Source: Pseudonocardia thermophila (GTDB lineage Bacteria; Actinomycetota; Actinomycetes; Mycobacteriales; Pseudonocardiaceae). Taken from it: DNA of 64,000 nt. The notes beneath the pieces were generated by a model. It saw only the letters and a list, made by a program, of their open reading frames with translations. It had not been told where the DNA came from and did no database searches. A program made the position numbers and the translations under genes. Of this stretch, positions 51,691 to 59,798 are shown piece by piece; within the stretch, counting starts at the first letter, position 1, and every line of letters starts with the position of its first letter. The stretch is taken from assembly GCF_900142365.1 (NCBI RefSeq), contig NZ_FRAP01000006.1, positions 1 to 64,000 on the forward strand, in the 5' to 3' direction.

Positions 51691-52215
51691 TCAGCGGGAG
51701 AGCAGGGCCCGGACCTCGGCGGCGGGCAGCCCGGACAGCGACGCCAGCTGATCAGGCTCCAGCCCGGCGGCGGCGAGCTTGGCGAGGTGCTCGCGCACCA
51801 CGCTGCGCTCGTGCGAGAGGGCCTCGCTGAGCCGGGACAGCTGCGCCGAGCTGGCCTCCAGCGCGGCCGCGGCGCCGACGGTGCGAACCGGGTCGTCGAG
51901 GAGCACGGCGAGCAGCCGGTCACGGGCGTCGCCGCGCGGGGCGGGGCGCTTGGCGAGCGCTCGGGACAGCGCAGCGGCCAGCGGGGCGCTGGATCCGGCG
52001 ATGTCGGGCGCTACCGGGACGGGTTCGGCCCGGGCCTCGGGGACCGGCTCGGGCGTGGCCGGCGCGGAGGCCGCGACGGCCTGCGCGGTCGGCCGTGCCG
52101 CGTCCCGCCGAGCCCGCCGCCGCAGCACCACGACGGTCACGCCGGCCAGGATCAGCAGGACGGCGGCGCCGACAGCGAGCGCGACCAGCACGCCCGTCGA
52201 CGGAAGCCATGACAT
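51691..52215 (-). CDS. Single-pass membrane protein, unknown
   Basis: 174 residues. The N-terminal membrane helix STGVLVALAVGAAVLLILAG is followed by RRRARRD (cytoplasmic side), an Ala/Pro/Glu-rich linker and a helical domain with two repeated helix pairs (LLAVLLDDPVRTVGAAAALE, VVREHLAKLAAAGLEPDQLA). No family is recognised. It lies 44 bases downstream of the DivIVA-like gene on the same strand, so it may share its transcript and act at the cell pole or division site (inference). Confidence 0.65.
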   Translation of the reverse strand: MSWLPSTGVLVALAVGAAVLLILAGVTVVVLRRRARRDAARPTAQAVAASAPATPEPVPEARAEPVPVAPDIAGSSAPLAAALSRALAKRPAPRGDARDRLLAVLLDDPVRTVGAAAALEASSAQLSRLSEALSHERSVVREHLAKLAAAGLEPDQLASLSGLPAAEVRALLSR

Positions 52216-52259
52216 GGCTTGGCAGCGTACTCAGCGGCGATGACGCAGTGCTACCAGGT

Positions 52260-53150
52260 TCACCCGGATCGTGACGATGAGTGAGCCTCGGCTTCGCTCG
52301 GCTTCTCGGCGGCGCGCTCGGCCTCGGGCCGCACCGCGGCGACCTTCACCGTGACGTCCACGCTCGACGGGTCCTCCTTGCCGCCTGCCCGGTTCTGCTC
52401 GGCCGGCGGGGCAGTGTCGGCGACCGTGACGGCCGCCGTCGGCGGAGCCGGATCCGCCGAACCGTTGCGGAGCGCGCCGTTGGTGCCGTGCGGGACCGCC
52501 GCACCGTTCGCGGGAACGGGCTCGGGGACCGCCGGTGCGGCGGCCGTGACGTTCGGGTCGGCCGGGGCCTGCTGCGGGCCGGTCGGCGCCTGCCGAGCGA
52601 TCGGCGACGGAGCCGAGCGCGGCGTGGGCGACGGGCGCGGCTTGCCGTCCCGGCGGGTCGGCGACGGGCTGCCGTTCCGTATGACGGGCGCCATCTTCGC
52701 CGTCGGCGCGCTGAGCATGTTCTCCAGCTGGCCGCGCAGCCGGTTCAGCTCGGTGATCATGATGTCGCGCTGGCGGACCAGGTCGGCCACCTCGGCGCGT
52801 GCGGCCTGCAGCTCGGAGCGGGCGGTCTCGTGCGCCTTCCGGCGGATCTCGGCCGCCTCCTCCTCCGCGGCCTGCAGGATGCTCTGCATGCGGTCGCTGA
52901 ACGTCCCGACGACGTCGGGCTCGCCGGGCCGGGCGGCCGACGGGTTGCCGTTGGGGTCGCTCGCGGGGATGCCGGCCTGCGCGGGCGAGACGATCGGCAA
53001 CGGCTGGCTGCGCACCGCCTCGAGGTCCGCCCGCAGCCGGCCGATGATCCGCTGCAGCCGGGCCACGTGCTCGTCGACCTGACGGCGGTCGTAACCGCGG
53101 AGGACGACGTCGAACCGCGGCGCGCCGGAGCCGCCCCCGTCGTTCGTCAT
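52260..53150 (-). CDS. DivIVA-domain coiled-coil protein
   Basis: 296 residues. The N-terminus FDVVLRGYDRRQVDEHVARL matches the DivIVA/Wag31 membrane-curvature-binding start. A coiled coil follows (FSDRMQSILQAAEEEAAEIR, then RKAHETARSELQAARAEVAD, ITELNRLRGQLENML; about 88-165). The last 130 residues are Pro/Ala-rich and disordered, ending in an acidic tail. It is not Wag31 itself, which sits in the dcw cluster; such paralogues mark poles or septa. ATG 53150. It diverges from fur. Confidence 0.82.
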   Translation of the reverse strand: MTNDGGGSGAPRFDVVLRGYDRRQVDEHVARLQRIIGRLRADLEAVRSQPLPIVSPAQAGIPASDPNGNPSAARPGEPDVVGTFSDRMQSILQAAEEEAAEIRRKAHETARSELQAARAEVADLVRQRDIMITELNRLRGQLENMLSAPTAKMAPVIRNGSPSPTRRDGKPRPSPTPRSAPSPIARQAPTGPQQAPADPNVTAAAPAVPEPVPANGAAVPHGTNGALRNGSADPAPPTAAVTVADTAPPAEQNRAGGKEDPSSVDVTVKVAAVRPEAERAAEKPSEAEAHSSSRSG

Positions 53151-53246
53151 CGACTACCCTCCATGATCGCGGGAACCAGGGCCGCGCCGTCGCGAGTAGC
53201 GAGCATACCGATCGTCGCGCCGTTCGTCCGGTTCCGGTGCCGGGCC

Positions 53247-53252
53247 TACCAT
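53247..53252 (+). promoter_or_regulatory. -10 element of fur
   Basis: TACCAT ends 6 bases before GTG 53259, consistent with a leaderless transcript. Confidence 0.55.
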
Positions 53253-53258
53253 CGCCTT

Positions 53259-53684
53259 GTGGACACCTCGCTGCGCACGACCCTCCGGGAGCGAGGGCTG
53301 CGCATGACCCCGCAGCGGCAGCTCGTCCTCGACGCGGTCCGGGTGCTCGGCCACGCCACACCCGAGCAGATCTGCAGCCGGGTGCAGGAACAGGCACCGG
53401 TCAACATCACCACGATCTACCGCACGCTGGACCTCCTGGAGAGCCTCGGGCTGGTCCGGCACACCCACCTCGGGCACGGGGCGCCGACCTACTCGGAACG
53501 CGAGCACCAGCACGTCCACCTGGTGTGTCACGCCTGCGGCGAGGTCACCGAGGTCCCCACGGAGCTGTTGTCGGGGCTCGCCGAACAGCTCCGCGAATCG
53601 TCCGGGTTCGAACTGGACGCCACGCACGTCGCGTTGTCCGGCACGTGCCGCGACTGTCAGGACGGAACGAGGTCGGAATCGTGA
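53259..53684 (+). CDS. Fur-family metalloregulator
   Basis: 141 residues. The winged helix is LRMTPQRQLVLDAVRVLGHA, TPEQICSRVQEQAPVNITTI and YRTLDLLESLGLVRH. Metal sites include HQHVHLVCHACGEVTEV (HxHxxCxxC) and the second zinc pair CRDC near the C-terminus. Fur proteins of this gene neighbourhood in actinobacteria are FurB/Zur-like; iron or zinc cannot be decided from sequence. GTG 53259 appears leaderless. The stop overlaps the ygfZ start (GTGA). Confidence 0.9.
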   Translation: MDTSLRTTLRERGLRMTPQRQLVLDAVRVLGHATPEQICSRVQEQAPVNITTIYRTLDLLESLGLVRHTHLGHGAPTYSEREHQHVHLVCHACGEVTEVPTELLSGLAEQLRESSGFELDATHVALSGTCRDCQDGTRSES

Positions 53685-54751
53685 CACTGCCCGCACACGA
53701 CATGGACGCCGGTGTCCCGGCGCACCGCGGCGATCCGCTCGCGGAGCAGCGGGCGATGGCCCGTTCGGCGGCCGTCGTCGACCGCAGTCACCGCGGTGTG
53801 ATTCTCGTCTCTGGCGAAGACCGGCTGTCCTGGCTGCACCTGCTCGTCACCCAGCACGTGGCGGAGCTGCCGGCCGACACGGGCACCGAGGCGCTGATCC
53901 TCGACGCCAACGGACGGGTGCTGCACCACATGGTCATGGCGCACGTGGCTGAGGCCGTCGCGCTGGTGACCGAGGCGGGCGACGTGCCGGAGCTGCTCGA
54001 CTACCTGCGCAAGATGGTCTTCTGGTCGAAGGTCGAGCTGCGCGACGCGACCGCTGAGCTCGCTGTGCTCGACGTCGTCGGGCCGGAGACCGCCGGTGTG
54101 CTCGGCGAGGCCGGCCTGCCCGTGCCGGAGCGCCCGCTGGCCGCCACCGGGCTGTCCGGCGGCGGGTTCGTGCTGCGGATGCCGTGGCCGGGCCCGGACG
54201 CGGCCGAGATCGTCGTGCCGCGGGCGGAGGCGCAGAGCTGGTTCATCCGGCTGTCCGACGCCGGCGCCCGCCCCGCCGGGACGATCGCGTTCGAGGCGCT
54301 GCGGGTGGAGGCTGGGCAGCCGCGGGTGCACCTCGACACGGACGAGCGAACGATCCCGCACGAGGTCGGCTGGATCGGATCGGCGGTGCACCTGTCGAAG
54401 GGCTGCTACCGCGGCCAGGAGACGGTCGCCCGGGTGGCGAACCTCGGCCGCCCGCCGCGCATGCGGGTGCTGCTGCTGCTCGACGCAGGCGACGAAGAGC
54501 TGCCGGTGCCCGGCGACCCGGTGCTGCGCGATGGCCGGGTGATCGGCCGCGTCGGCACCGTGGTGCAGCACCACGAGCTGGGCCCGATCGCGTCAGCGCT
54601 GGTCAAGCGGAACACCCCGGCCGAAGCGGACCTCGTCGCGGGCGAGGGCGACCGGGCCGCCCCGGCCCGCATCGACCCCGACTCGATGCCCGCCGACCCG
54701 GGCGAGCCCCCGCCCGGCCGCGCCGCTCAGCTGCGGGGCGGCCTGCGCTGA
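53681..54751 (+). CDS. ygfZ: Folate-binding protein YgfZ (Fe-S cluster assembly factor)
   Basis: 356 residues with a GcvT-like tetrahydrofolate-binding fold. The diagnostic YgfZ motif is KGCYRGQETVARVANLGRPP (about residues 237-256) with its Cys. DRSHRGVILVSGEDRLSWLH, EALILDANGRVLHHMVMAHV and IAFEALRVEAGQPRVHLDTD mark the rest. It helps repair or assemble certain iron-sulfur proteins. GTG 53681 is coupled to fur, which would tie its expression to metal status. The C-terminal tail is Pro/Gly-rich. Confidence 0.92.
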   Translation: MTLPAHDMDAGVPAHRGDPLAEQRAMARSAAVVDRSHRGVILVSGEDRLSWLHLLVTQHVAELPADTGTEALILDANGRVLHHMVMAHVAEAVALVTEAGDVPELLDYLRKMVFWSKVELRDATAELAVLDVVGPETAGVLGEAGLPVPERPLAATGLSGGGFVLRMPWPGPDAAEIVVPRAEAQSWFIRLSDAGARPAGTIAFEALRVEAGQPRVHLDTDERTIPHEVGWIGSAVHLSKGCYRGQETVARVANLGRPPRMRVLLLLDAGDEELPVPGDPVLRDGRVIGRVGTVVQHHELGPIASALVKRNTPAEADLVAGEGDRAAPARIDPDSMPADPGEPPPGRAAQLRGGLR

Positions 54752-55194
54752 CGCCCGGCGAGCGAGTCCCGCGTCCCGTCCGGGCAAGTCCAGCGAACGG
54801 CCGCGCGAGTCGCGCGTCAGGGCGGTGAGTCGCGCGTCAGGGCGGTGAGTCGCGCGTCCCGTCCAGGCGAGTCGCGCGTCCCGTCCAGGTGAGTCGGCCG
54901 GGTGAGTCCGGCGAGCAGCCGCGCGAGTCCTGCCCCCGGTCGGCAGGGCGGGGCGCTCGGTCCCGCGGTGCGCGAGTACGGAGGTCGAGCTCGGCGAGTC
55001 CGAGCCCCGCCCGACGACGAGGAACGCACGCCTCACCTGCCCAGTCGCGCGACCCGCCGGCCCAGTCGCGGGACTCGCCCGACGACGTGCTGGACTCGCC
55101 GGCCGGGATATGCGACCCGCGGCCGTGCGACGCCCGTCTCTCATGATCCGGGAGACCTACCTGCACGCCGGGAGCCCGGCGTAGCGTCCGGGAC
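54752..55194. repeat. Gene-free stretch with GAGTCGCGCGTC tandem repeats
   Basis: 443 bases without a convincing gene. GAGTCGCGCGTC starts at 54807, 54827, 54847 and 54869 (periods 20, 20, 22), and a degenerate fifth unit begins at 54891. Related shorter variants (AGTCGCGCGACCC, AGTCGCGGGACTC) recur at 55041-55090 in a different arrangement. The region is extremely G+C-rich and ends just before the MFS gene. Confidence 0.7.
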
Positions 55195-56403
55195 ATGCCC
55201 CGACCGGATCGCTATCGCTGGGTGGTGCTCGCCGTCGGGGCGGCCGCGCAGGCGGCGACCTCCGCGTACTTCCTCGGCCTCGCCTCCATCACCCCGGCCC
55301 TGCGCGTGCACTTCGGCCTGGACCTGCCCGGGGTCGGGACCCTGCTCGGCACGATCGCGCTCGGGCTGGTCCTGACGCTGATCGCGTGGGGCTCCGCGGC
55401 GGACCGGTTCGGCGAGCGCGGCGTGATGACCGTGGGCCTGCTCGGTGCTGCGATCGCGCTCGGCGCCGCCGCCGTCGTGCCGAACCCGGCGGCCGTGGGT
55501 CTGCTGCTCGCCCTGGCCGGCGCGAGCGGCGCCTCGGTCAACTCCGCCAGCGGCCGGGCCGTGCTCACGTGGTTCCCCGCCGAGCGCCGCGGCTTCGCGA
55601 TGTCGATCCGCCAGACGGCGGTGCCGGTGGGCGGCGGACTCGCGGCGCTCGTCCTGCCGGGCCTGGCCGACACCGCCGGGGTCCCGGCCGCGTTCGCCGC
55701 GCTGGGGGGCTTCTGCGCGGTCGCCGCCGTTGCCGTCGCGATCTGGGTGACCGAGCCGCCCGGCTCGCCTGCCCGCGGAACGGCTGAGCGCGCGGGGTTC
55801 AGCGTGGTGCTGCGCAACCGGCGCCTGCTGCTGCTCTCCGTGGCCGCGTTCTCCCTGGTGATCCCGCAGTCCATGGGCTTGACGTTCCTCGTGGAGCTGC
55901 TGCACGACAGCGCCGGGTTCAGCCCCGCCGTCGCGGCCGCGGTCCTCGCCGGCGTGCAGGCGCTCAGCGTGGTCGGCCGGCTGAGCAGCGGGCTCTGGTC
56001 GGACCAGGTGGGCAGCCGCCTGGGCCCGCTGCGGATCACCGCCGTGGTCGTCGCCGCCGCGTTCGCCCTCGCCGCCGCGCTCGAACCCGGGCCCGCGGCG
56101 CTGTTCGTGATCGTGCTCGTGCCGGCCGTGGCGATCTCGGCGAGCTGGAACGGGCTGGTGTACGCCGCCGCGGGCGAGCTCGCCCCGCCGGGGCGGGCGG
56201 CCACCGCCATGGCCGTGTCGAACACGGCCGCGTTCGTCTCCGCCGCGGTCGGGCCGATGGTCGGCGGCGTCATCGCGCACGCCGCGGGCTGGCCGGCGAT
56301 GCTCGCGTGCGGGGCCGTCGTGGCCCTGCTCGCACGCCTCGCGCTGGCCGGCGGGCGTCAGGACGCGCGTTCGCGCGCCGCGACCTCCGTCCAGAAGTCC
56401 TGA
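55195..56403 (+). CDS. MFS transporter
   Basis: 402 residues with about 12 membrane helices. The loop 2-3 motif is GSAADRFGERGVMTVGLLGA and the related WSDQVGSRLGPLRITAVVVA lies in the second half. SGASVNSASGRAVLTWFPAE, then RRGFAMSIRQTAVPVGGGLA, resembles cyanate/nitrate-type or YcaD-type exporters. The substrate is unknown. ATG 55195 follows CGGGAC, a weak ribosome site. Its 3' end overlaps the convergent DUF8083-like gene by 46 bases. Confidence 0.88.
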   Translation: MPRPDRYRWVVLAVGAAAQAATSAYFLGLASITPALRVHFGLDLPGVGTLLGTIALGLVLTLIAWGSAADRFGERGVMTVGLLGAAIALGAAAVVPNPAAVGLLLALAGASGASVNSASGRAVLTWFPAERRGFAMSIRQTAVPVGGGLAALVLPGLADTAGVPAAFAALGGFCAVAAVAVAIWVTEPPGSPARGTAERAGFSVVLRNRRLLLLSVAAFSLVIPQSMGLTFLVELLHDSAGFSPAVAAAVLAGVQALSVVGRLSSGLWSDQVGSRLGPLRITAVVVAAAFALAAALEPGPAALFVIVLVPAVAISASWNGLVYAAAGELAPPGRAATAMAVSNTAAFVSAAVGPMVGGVIAHAAGWPAMLACGAVVALLARLALAGGRQDARSRAATSVQKS

Positions 56404-57182
56404 AGGGCCGCGTAGGCCTCCGCGGCCGCCTCGGCCTCGCCGTCGACGAGAGCCTCCAGGGCCGCCGCGGCGTGCTCGGCCGACCGGTCCGCCGCCAGCT
56501 CCTCGTCGGTCAGCACGGTCGCGATGCCGCCGTAGTCCAGCTCGACGACGGCGTCGTCGGCGAACCGGTCGAGCCAGTTGCCCGTCTCGGCGAGCACCTC
56601 GGCGGGGCCGTCACCGGTGGGGGACTCGCCCAGTGTCTCGCGGATCACCGTCTCGGCGAGATCGACGCGTTCCCGCGCGTCGGTCATCGACACGGTCCAC
56701 CACACCCGCCGGGGCTCCCGCTGCACCTGGCGCTGGTCCTGCTCGACGAGCACGAACCACGGCAGCGGCACCGTCCAGCCGGCCGAGACCACGTGCGCGG
56801 CGCCGTCGCCGATCTCGGCGATCGCGGCTTCGGCGAGCCGGCGCGCCGTCCGCACCGGGATCGGCAACGCCGACGCGGCCAGCAGCGGTGTGACCGAGTC
56901 GAGGAACGCGATGAGCGCGGCACCGGCCCGCGGGCGCAGATCCAGCGGGCACACGCGCGCCACCCCGTCCGGCCACGTGGTGGCGAGCACCTCGACCCGC
57001 CCTTCGGGCAGCACCCGCTCCCGCAGCACGGCGCGCAGGGCGAGCTCCCGCTCCAGCGCGCCCGCCGCCGTCGCGTCGACGGGCCCGCGCTCGTACGCCT
57101 CGCGCACCGCGTCGCCGGCGGCACCCTGGAAGACCCGCAGGGGTTCGTAGACCCGCAGGTAGGACAGGATCGGCACCGGCAC
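56358..57182 (-). CDS. Conserved actinobacterial protein of unknown function (DUF8083-like)
   Basis: 274 residues from GTG 57182 (VPVPILSYLRVYEPLRVFQG). It has LRAVLRERVLPEGRVEVLAT, VCPLDLRPRAGAALIAFLDS and TVPLPWFVLVEQDQRQVQRE, soluble and alpha/beta, with no catalytic motif I can name. Such proteins recur near purF/purM and DUF3073 in actinobacteria. The open frame extends upstream to 57284, but that part overlaps the DUF3073 promoter and looks non-coding. The 46-base tail overlap with the MFS gene is unusual. Confidence 0.7.
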   Translation of the reverse strand: MPVPILSYLRVYEPLRVFQGAAGDAVREAYERGPVDATAAGALERELALRAVLRERVLPEGRVEVLATTWPDGVARVCPLDLRPRAGAALIAFLDSVTPLLAASALPIPVRTARRLAEAAIAEIGDGAAHVVSAGWTVPLPWFVLVEQDQRQVQREPRRVWWTVSMTDARERVDLAETVIRETLGESPTGDGPAEVLAETGNWLDRFADDAVVELDYGGIATVLTDEELAADRSAEHAAAALEALVDGEAEAAAEAYAALQDFWTEVAARERAS

Positions 57183-57286
57183 GGTCGACGATCGTGCCAG
57201 CCCACCCCCGTCACCCGATCGGCGCGTGTCGCAATCCACGGGGCCGTAGTGCCGATGCCGCGTCGCACACATGGCCGTCCGCAAGG

Positions 57287-57292
57287 TACGGT
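57287..57292 (+). promoter_or_regulatory. -10 element of the DUF3073 gene
   Basis: TACGGT, 77 bases before ATG 57370. The leader contains a small C/G-rich segment and AAGGGGGA ribosome site. Confidence 0.4.
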
Positions 57293-57369
57293 GGTGTCAG
57301 GACATTGATGAGATGAACGGGGCCGCCGATAACTACGGCCGCCCCTTCCCTGTGTAAGGGGGACCAGCC

Positions 57370-57573
57370 ATGGGGCGCGGACGAGCCAAGGCCAAGCAGA
57401 CGAAGGTGGCCCGCGAGCTCAAGTACAGCACCCCCAAGATGGACCTGGACGCGCTTCAGCGGGAGTTGAGCAGCAGCGGGTCGGTTCTCCGCCAGGACGA
57501 GACCGGGGACGAGTACGACGACCCCTATGCGCCTGCTGACTACGAGGACGACAGCAACAGCAACCGTCGGTAG
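57370..57573 (+). CDS. DUF3073 protein
   Basis: A 67-residue actinobacterial signature protein. MGRGRAKAKQTKVARELKYS is the conserved basic start, followed by MDLDALQRELSSSGSV and an acidic DEYDDPYAPADYEDD tail. The opposite charges at the two ends suggest nucleic-acid or ribosome contact, but function is unknown. Ribosome site AAGGGGGA precedes ATG. A perfect hairpin follows. Confidence 0.93.
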   Translation: MGRGRAKAKQTKVARELKYSTPKMDLDALQRELSSSGSVLRQDETGDEYDDPYAPADYEDDSNSNRR

Positions 57574-57614
57574 TCGAGGCGAGTCCGGCATCTCCACCTT
57601 CTCGTGACGGGTGG

Positions 57615-57652
57615 TGCGCTGCCGTTCGCTCATCCGAGCGAACGGCAGCGCA
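57615..57652. terminator. Perfect 17-bp hairpin after DUF3073
   Basis: Arms 57615-57631 and 57636-57652 with a 4-base loop. The stem includes GCCGTTCG, also present in the 26239 and 49523 hairpins. Confidence 0.8.
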
Positions 57653-57732
57653 TCGACGAGCACGGACGTGAGTCAGATCTCACCCACTGGTGACACGTTC
57701 CGACTCGTTGATTCGATTACCCGCACGTGAAC

Positions 57733-57754
57733 GGAGCGTCACGACTGACGCTCC
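57733..57754 (+). promoter_or_regulatory. Hairpin in the leader of a small ORF
   Basis: GGAGCGTCA pairs perfectly with TGACGCTCC around CGAC, 24 bases before ATG 57779. It could be a terminator stem or a leader control element. Confidence 0.4.
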
Positions 57755-57778
57755 GGCGGCCCATCCCGGGAGGTGGAG

Positions 57779-57940
57779 ATGATCAGCATCGCCGTGTCGT
57801 CGCGGTCCCTCGCCGCTGCGCGGGCGATCGATCCCAACGTCAACGCCGCCGCCGTGCACGCCGCGGTCCAGGCCGCGCTGGCGGAGCACCTCCGGCAGAC
57901 CGGGGCGCACCGGGCGCAGCAGCCCCGCCCGTCGAACTGA
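57779..57940 (+). CDS. Small hypothetical protein
   Basis: A 53-residue frame, MISIAVSSRSLAAARAIDPN, then NAAAVHAAVQAALAEHLRQ and a Pro/Gln-rich end. GGGAGGTGGAG stands just before the ATG. The Ala-rich amphipathic helix is plausible but no family is known; coding status rests on the ribosome site and frame only. Confidence 0.4.
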   Translation: MISIAVSSRSLAAARAIDPNVNAAAVHAAVQAALAEHLRQTGAHRAQQPRPSN

Positions 57941-58107
57941 CGGCGCGGGTCGCACCCGGGTCGAGCGCTGCACGGTCGTCGACGGTCCACATCGGTCGGC
58001 AGTCGACGGCAGAGGACGATGAGACGTTCGTCACGCCGCGCGGCGCCGCCTGGCCGATGACCGCCCCGAGCGGCGGACCGCTGTCGATCTCCGCGGACCC
58101 GTCCGGT

Positions 58108-58128
58108 ATATCGTCATCCCGACGATAT
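58108..58128. promoter_or_regulatory. NrtR-type operator (perfect inverted repeat)
   Basis: ATATCGTC and GACGATAT, perfect 8-base arms around 5 bases. It overlaps a TATATC -10-like element (58107-58112) and the first possible start codon of the NUDIX regulator gene, a position fitting autorepression. Confidence 0.6.
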
Positions 58129-58828
58129 GACTGACGTCAGGATGACGAGGATGCGAGGCAACCTCTTCGCCGTGGCCGTCGACCTGGTGGTGCTGACGGT
58201 CCGCGCGGGGGAACTGGTGACACTGCTGGTCGAGCGCACCGTCCCACCGTTCGAGGGACAGCTCGGGCTGCCGGGCGGCTTCGTGCTGCCGCACGAGGAC
58301 CTCACGGACACCGCGACGCGCGAGCTCGTCGAAGAGACCGGGCTGACGCTCACCTCGCACCACCTGGAGCAGCTCGCCAGCTTCGCCGCTCCGGGGCGCG
58401 ATCCGCGCGGCCGAGTGCTGTCGGTGGGCTACCTCGCGCTCGTCCCCGATCTGCCCGATCCACAGGCTGGCCCGGGCGGTGCACCGAGTGCCTGGTACCC
58501 GGTGGCCGACGTGAAGGGGCTCGCGTTCGACCACGACACGATCCTCGCCGCCGGCGTGGAACGGGCCCGCGCGAAGCTGGAGTACACGACGCTCGCCGCG
58601 GCGTTCTGCCCGCCCGAGTTCACGGTCTCGCAGCTGCGGAAGGTCTACGAGGCGGTGTGGGGCGTGACGATCGACCCGCGCAACTTCCAGCGCAAGGTCA
58701 CCAGCACGCCCGGTTTCCTGATCCCGACGCAGCAACGGGTCAGCAGCGGCCGCGGCCGCCCGGCTCAGTTGTTCCGGCGCGGACCGGCCACGAGCCTGCA
58801 CCCGCCGATGCTGCGCACCGACGGCTGA
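58127..58828 (+). CDS. nrtR: NrtR-type NUDIX-domain transcriptional regulator
   Basis: About 233 residues. The N-terminal NUDIX-like domain has FEGQLGLPGGFVLPHEDLTD and TATRELVEETGLTL: the hydrolase box is nearly complete (REL-EE-G-L). NrtR proteins use it to bind ADP-ribose-type ligands. The C-terminal winged helix contains FTVSQLRKVYEAVWGVTIDP and FQRKVTSTPGFLIPTQQ. NrtR usually controls NAD or sugar metabolism; no such gene is adjacent, so it may act elsewhere and on itself through the 58108 palindrome. ATG 58127 overlaps the palindrome; ATG 58142 or 58151 (AGGA 8 bases upstream) is probably the real start. Confidence 0.85.
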   Translation: MTDVRMTRMRGNLFAVAVDLVVLTVRAGELVTLLVERTVPPFEGQLGLPGGFVLPHEDLTDTATRELVEETGLTLTSHHLEQLASFAAPGRDPRGRVLSVGYLALVPDLPDPQAGPGGAPSAWYPVADVKGLAFDHDTILAAGVERARAKLEYTTLAAAFCPPEFTVSQLRKVYEAVWGVTIDPRNFQRKVTSTPGFLIPTQQRVSSGRGRPAQLFRRGPATSLHPPMLRTDG

Positions 58829-58835
58829 CCCGCCC

Positions 58836-58841
58836 TACACT
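58836..58841 (+). promoter_or_regulatory. -10 element of the AraC gene
   Basis: TACACT ends 7 bases before ATG 58849, consistent with leaderless transcription. Confidence 0.5.
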
Positions 58842-58848
58842 CGGGGCG

Positions 58849-59307
58849 ATGAGCGCTCCGACCCGCAGGGTCCCGGGCGACCTCCTGGTGCACCTGCGAC
58901 GCGCCCGCGACCACATCGACCGGCACTACACCGAACCGCTCGACCTGGAGTCGGTCGCGGCCGTCGCCGGGATCAGCAAGTACCACTTCCAGCGGCTCTT
59001 CACCGCCACCTACGGGGTCTCCCCCGCGGCGCACCTCACCCGCAGGCGCATCGAGCGCGCCCAGGACCTGCTGCGCGCCACCAACCTCACGGTGACCGAG
59101 GTCTGCTGCGCAGTCGGGTTCTCCAGCCTGGGCTCGTTCAGCAGTCGGTTCCGGGAGCTGGTCGGCGAGTCCCCCAGCGAGTTCCAGCGTCGCTGGGCCG
59201 CCGCGGGCGCCCCGCGCATCCCGGGCTGCTTCGTGTTCATGTGGGGGCTGGCGGAGCGCCGCAACAGCGCAAGTGCGGAGAAGCGGGCGGAGCCGCGGCA
59301 GCCGTAG
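58849..59307 (+). CDS. Short AraC-family regulator
   Basis: 152 residues, nearly only the AraC DNA-binding domain at the N-terminus: PLDLESVAAVAGISKYHFQR, LFTATYGVSPAAHLTRRRIE, and LTVTEVCCAVGFSSLGSFSS with RFRELVGESPSEFQRRW. A 40-residue tail follows. Such DNA-binding-first proteins often sense through a C-terminal domain, but here none remains. The VOC gene starts 11 bases after the stop and is the likely target. Confidence 0.88.
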   Translation: MSAPTRRVPGDLLVHLRRARDHIDRHYTEPLDLESVAAVAGISKYHFQRLFTATYGVSPAAHLTRRRIERAQDLLRATNLTVTEVCCAVGFSSLGSFSSRFRELVGESPSEFQRRWAAAGAPRIPGCFVFMWGLAERRNSASAEKRAEPRQP

Positions 59308-59310
59308 CGT
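59305..59310 (+). promoter_or_regulatory. -10 element of the VOC gene
   Basis: TAGCGT overlaps the AraC stop codon and ends 7 bases before ATG 59318; a possible own, leaderless promoter. Confidence 0.4.
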
Positions 59311-59317
59311 CCCACGC

Positions 59318-59746
59318 ATGATCACCGCAGTGTCCATCGTCAGCGTGTTCGTGAAGGACGTCGACGCCGCGAAGGAGTTCTACACCGACGTCCTCGGGTT
59401 CTCCGAGCACACCGACATCACCCTCGGCGACGGGTACCGGTGGTGCACCGTGCGCTCGGCGACCCAGCCGGAGCTGCAGGTCCACCTCACCGAGCCCGGC
59501 CCGCCGATCCCGGACGACATGGTCGCCGCGATCAAGCGCGCCCAGGACGCCGGCGACATGTTCGGCTTGGGCATGCACGTCGACGACTGCCGCAAGACCT
59601 ACGAGGAGCTGCGGGAGAAGGGCGTGGAGTTCATCCAGCCACCGCAGGACCGGCCGTACGGCGTGGAGGCCGTCGCCCGTGACAACTCCGGCAACTGGAT
59701 GGTCCTCGTCGAGCCGAAGCCGTTCACCCCGGCCGACTTCGAGTAG
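59318..59746 (+). CDS. VOC-family (glyoxalase-like) protein
   Basis: 142 residues with one vicinal-oxygen-chelate beta-alpha-beta-beta-beta pair: VSIVSVFVKDVDAAKEFYTD, VLGFSEHTDITLGDGYRWCT, GLGMHVDDCRKTYEELREKG and VEAVARDNSGNWMVLVEPKP. Metal-ligand positions (H in VHL and GMHV, E in VLVEPKP) appear retained. The family includes lyases, dioxygenases and resistance proteins; substrate unknown. It follows the AraC gene closely. Confidence 0.85.
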   Translation: MITAVSIVSVFVKDVDAAKEFYTDVLGFSEHTDITLGDGYRWCTVRSATQPELQVHLTEPGPPIPDDMVAAIKRAQDAGDMFGLGMHVDDCRKTYEELREKGVEFIQPPQDRPYGVEAVARDNSGNWMVLVEPKPFTPADFE

Positions 59747-59759
59747 GCCGTACGCGCGA

Positions 59760-59793
59760 CCCGCCGGGCGAGACGCGGGACTCGCCCGGCGGG
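59760..59793. terminator. 13-bp hairpin between VOC and purM
   Basis: CCCGCCGGGCGAG (59760-59772) pairs perfectly with 59781-59793 around an 8-base loop, between two convergent genes. Confidence 0.8.
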
Positions 59794-59798
59794 GAGCC

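Noticed and set aside
54807..54900. CRISPR-like array
   Set aside because: Units are 20-22 bases with no unique spacers of normal length and no cas genes; it is a simple tandem repeat.
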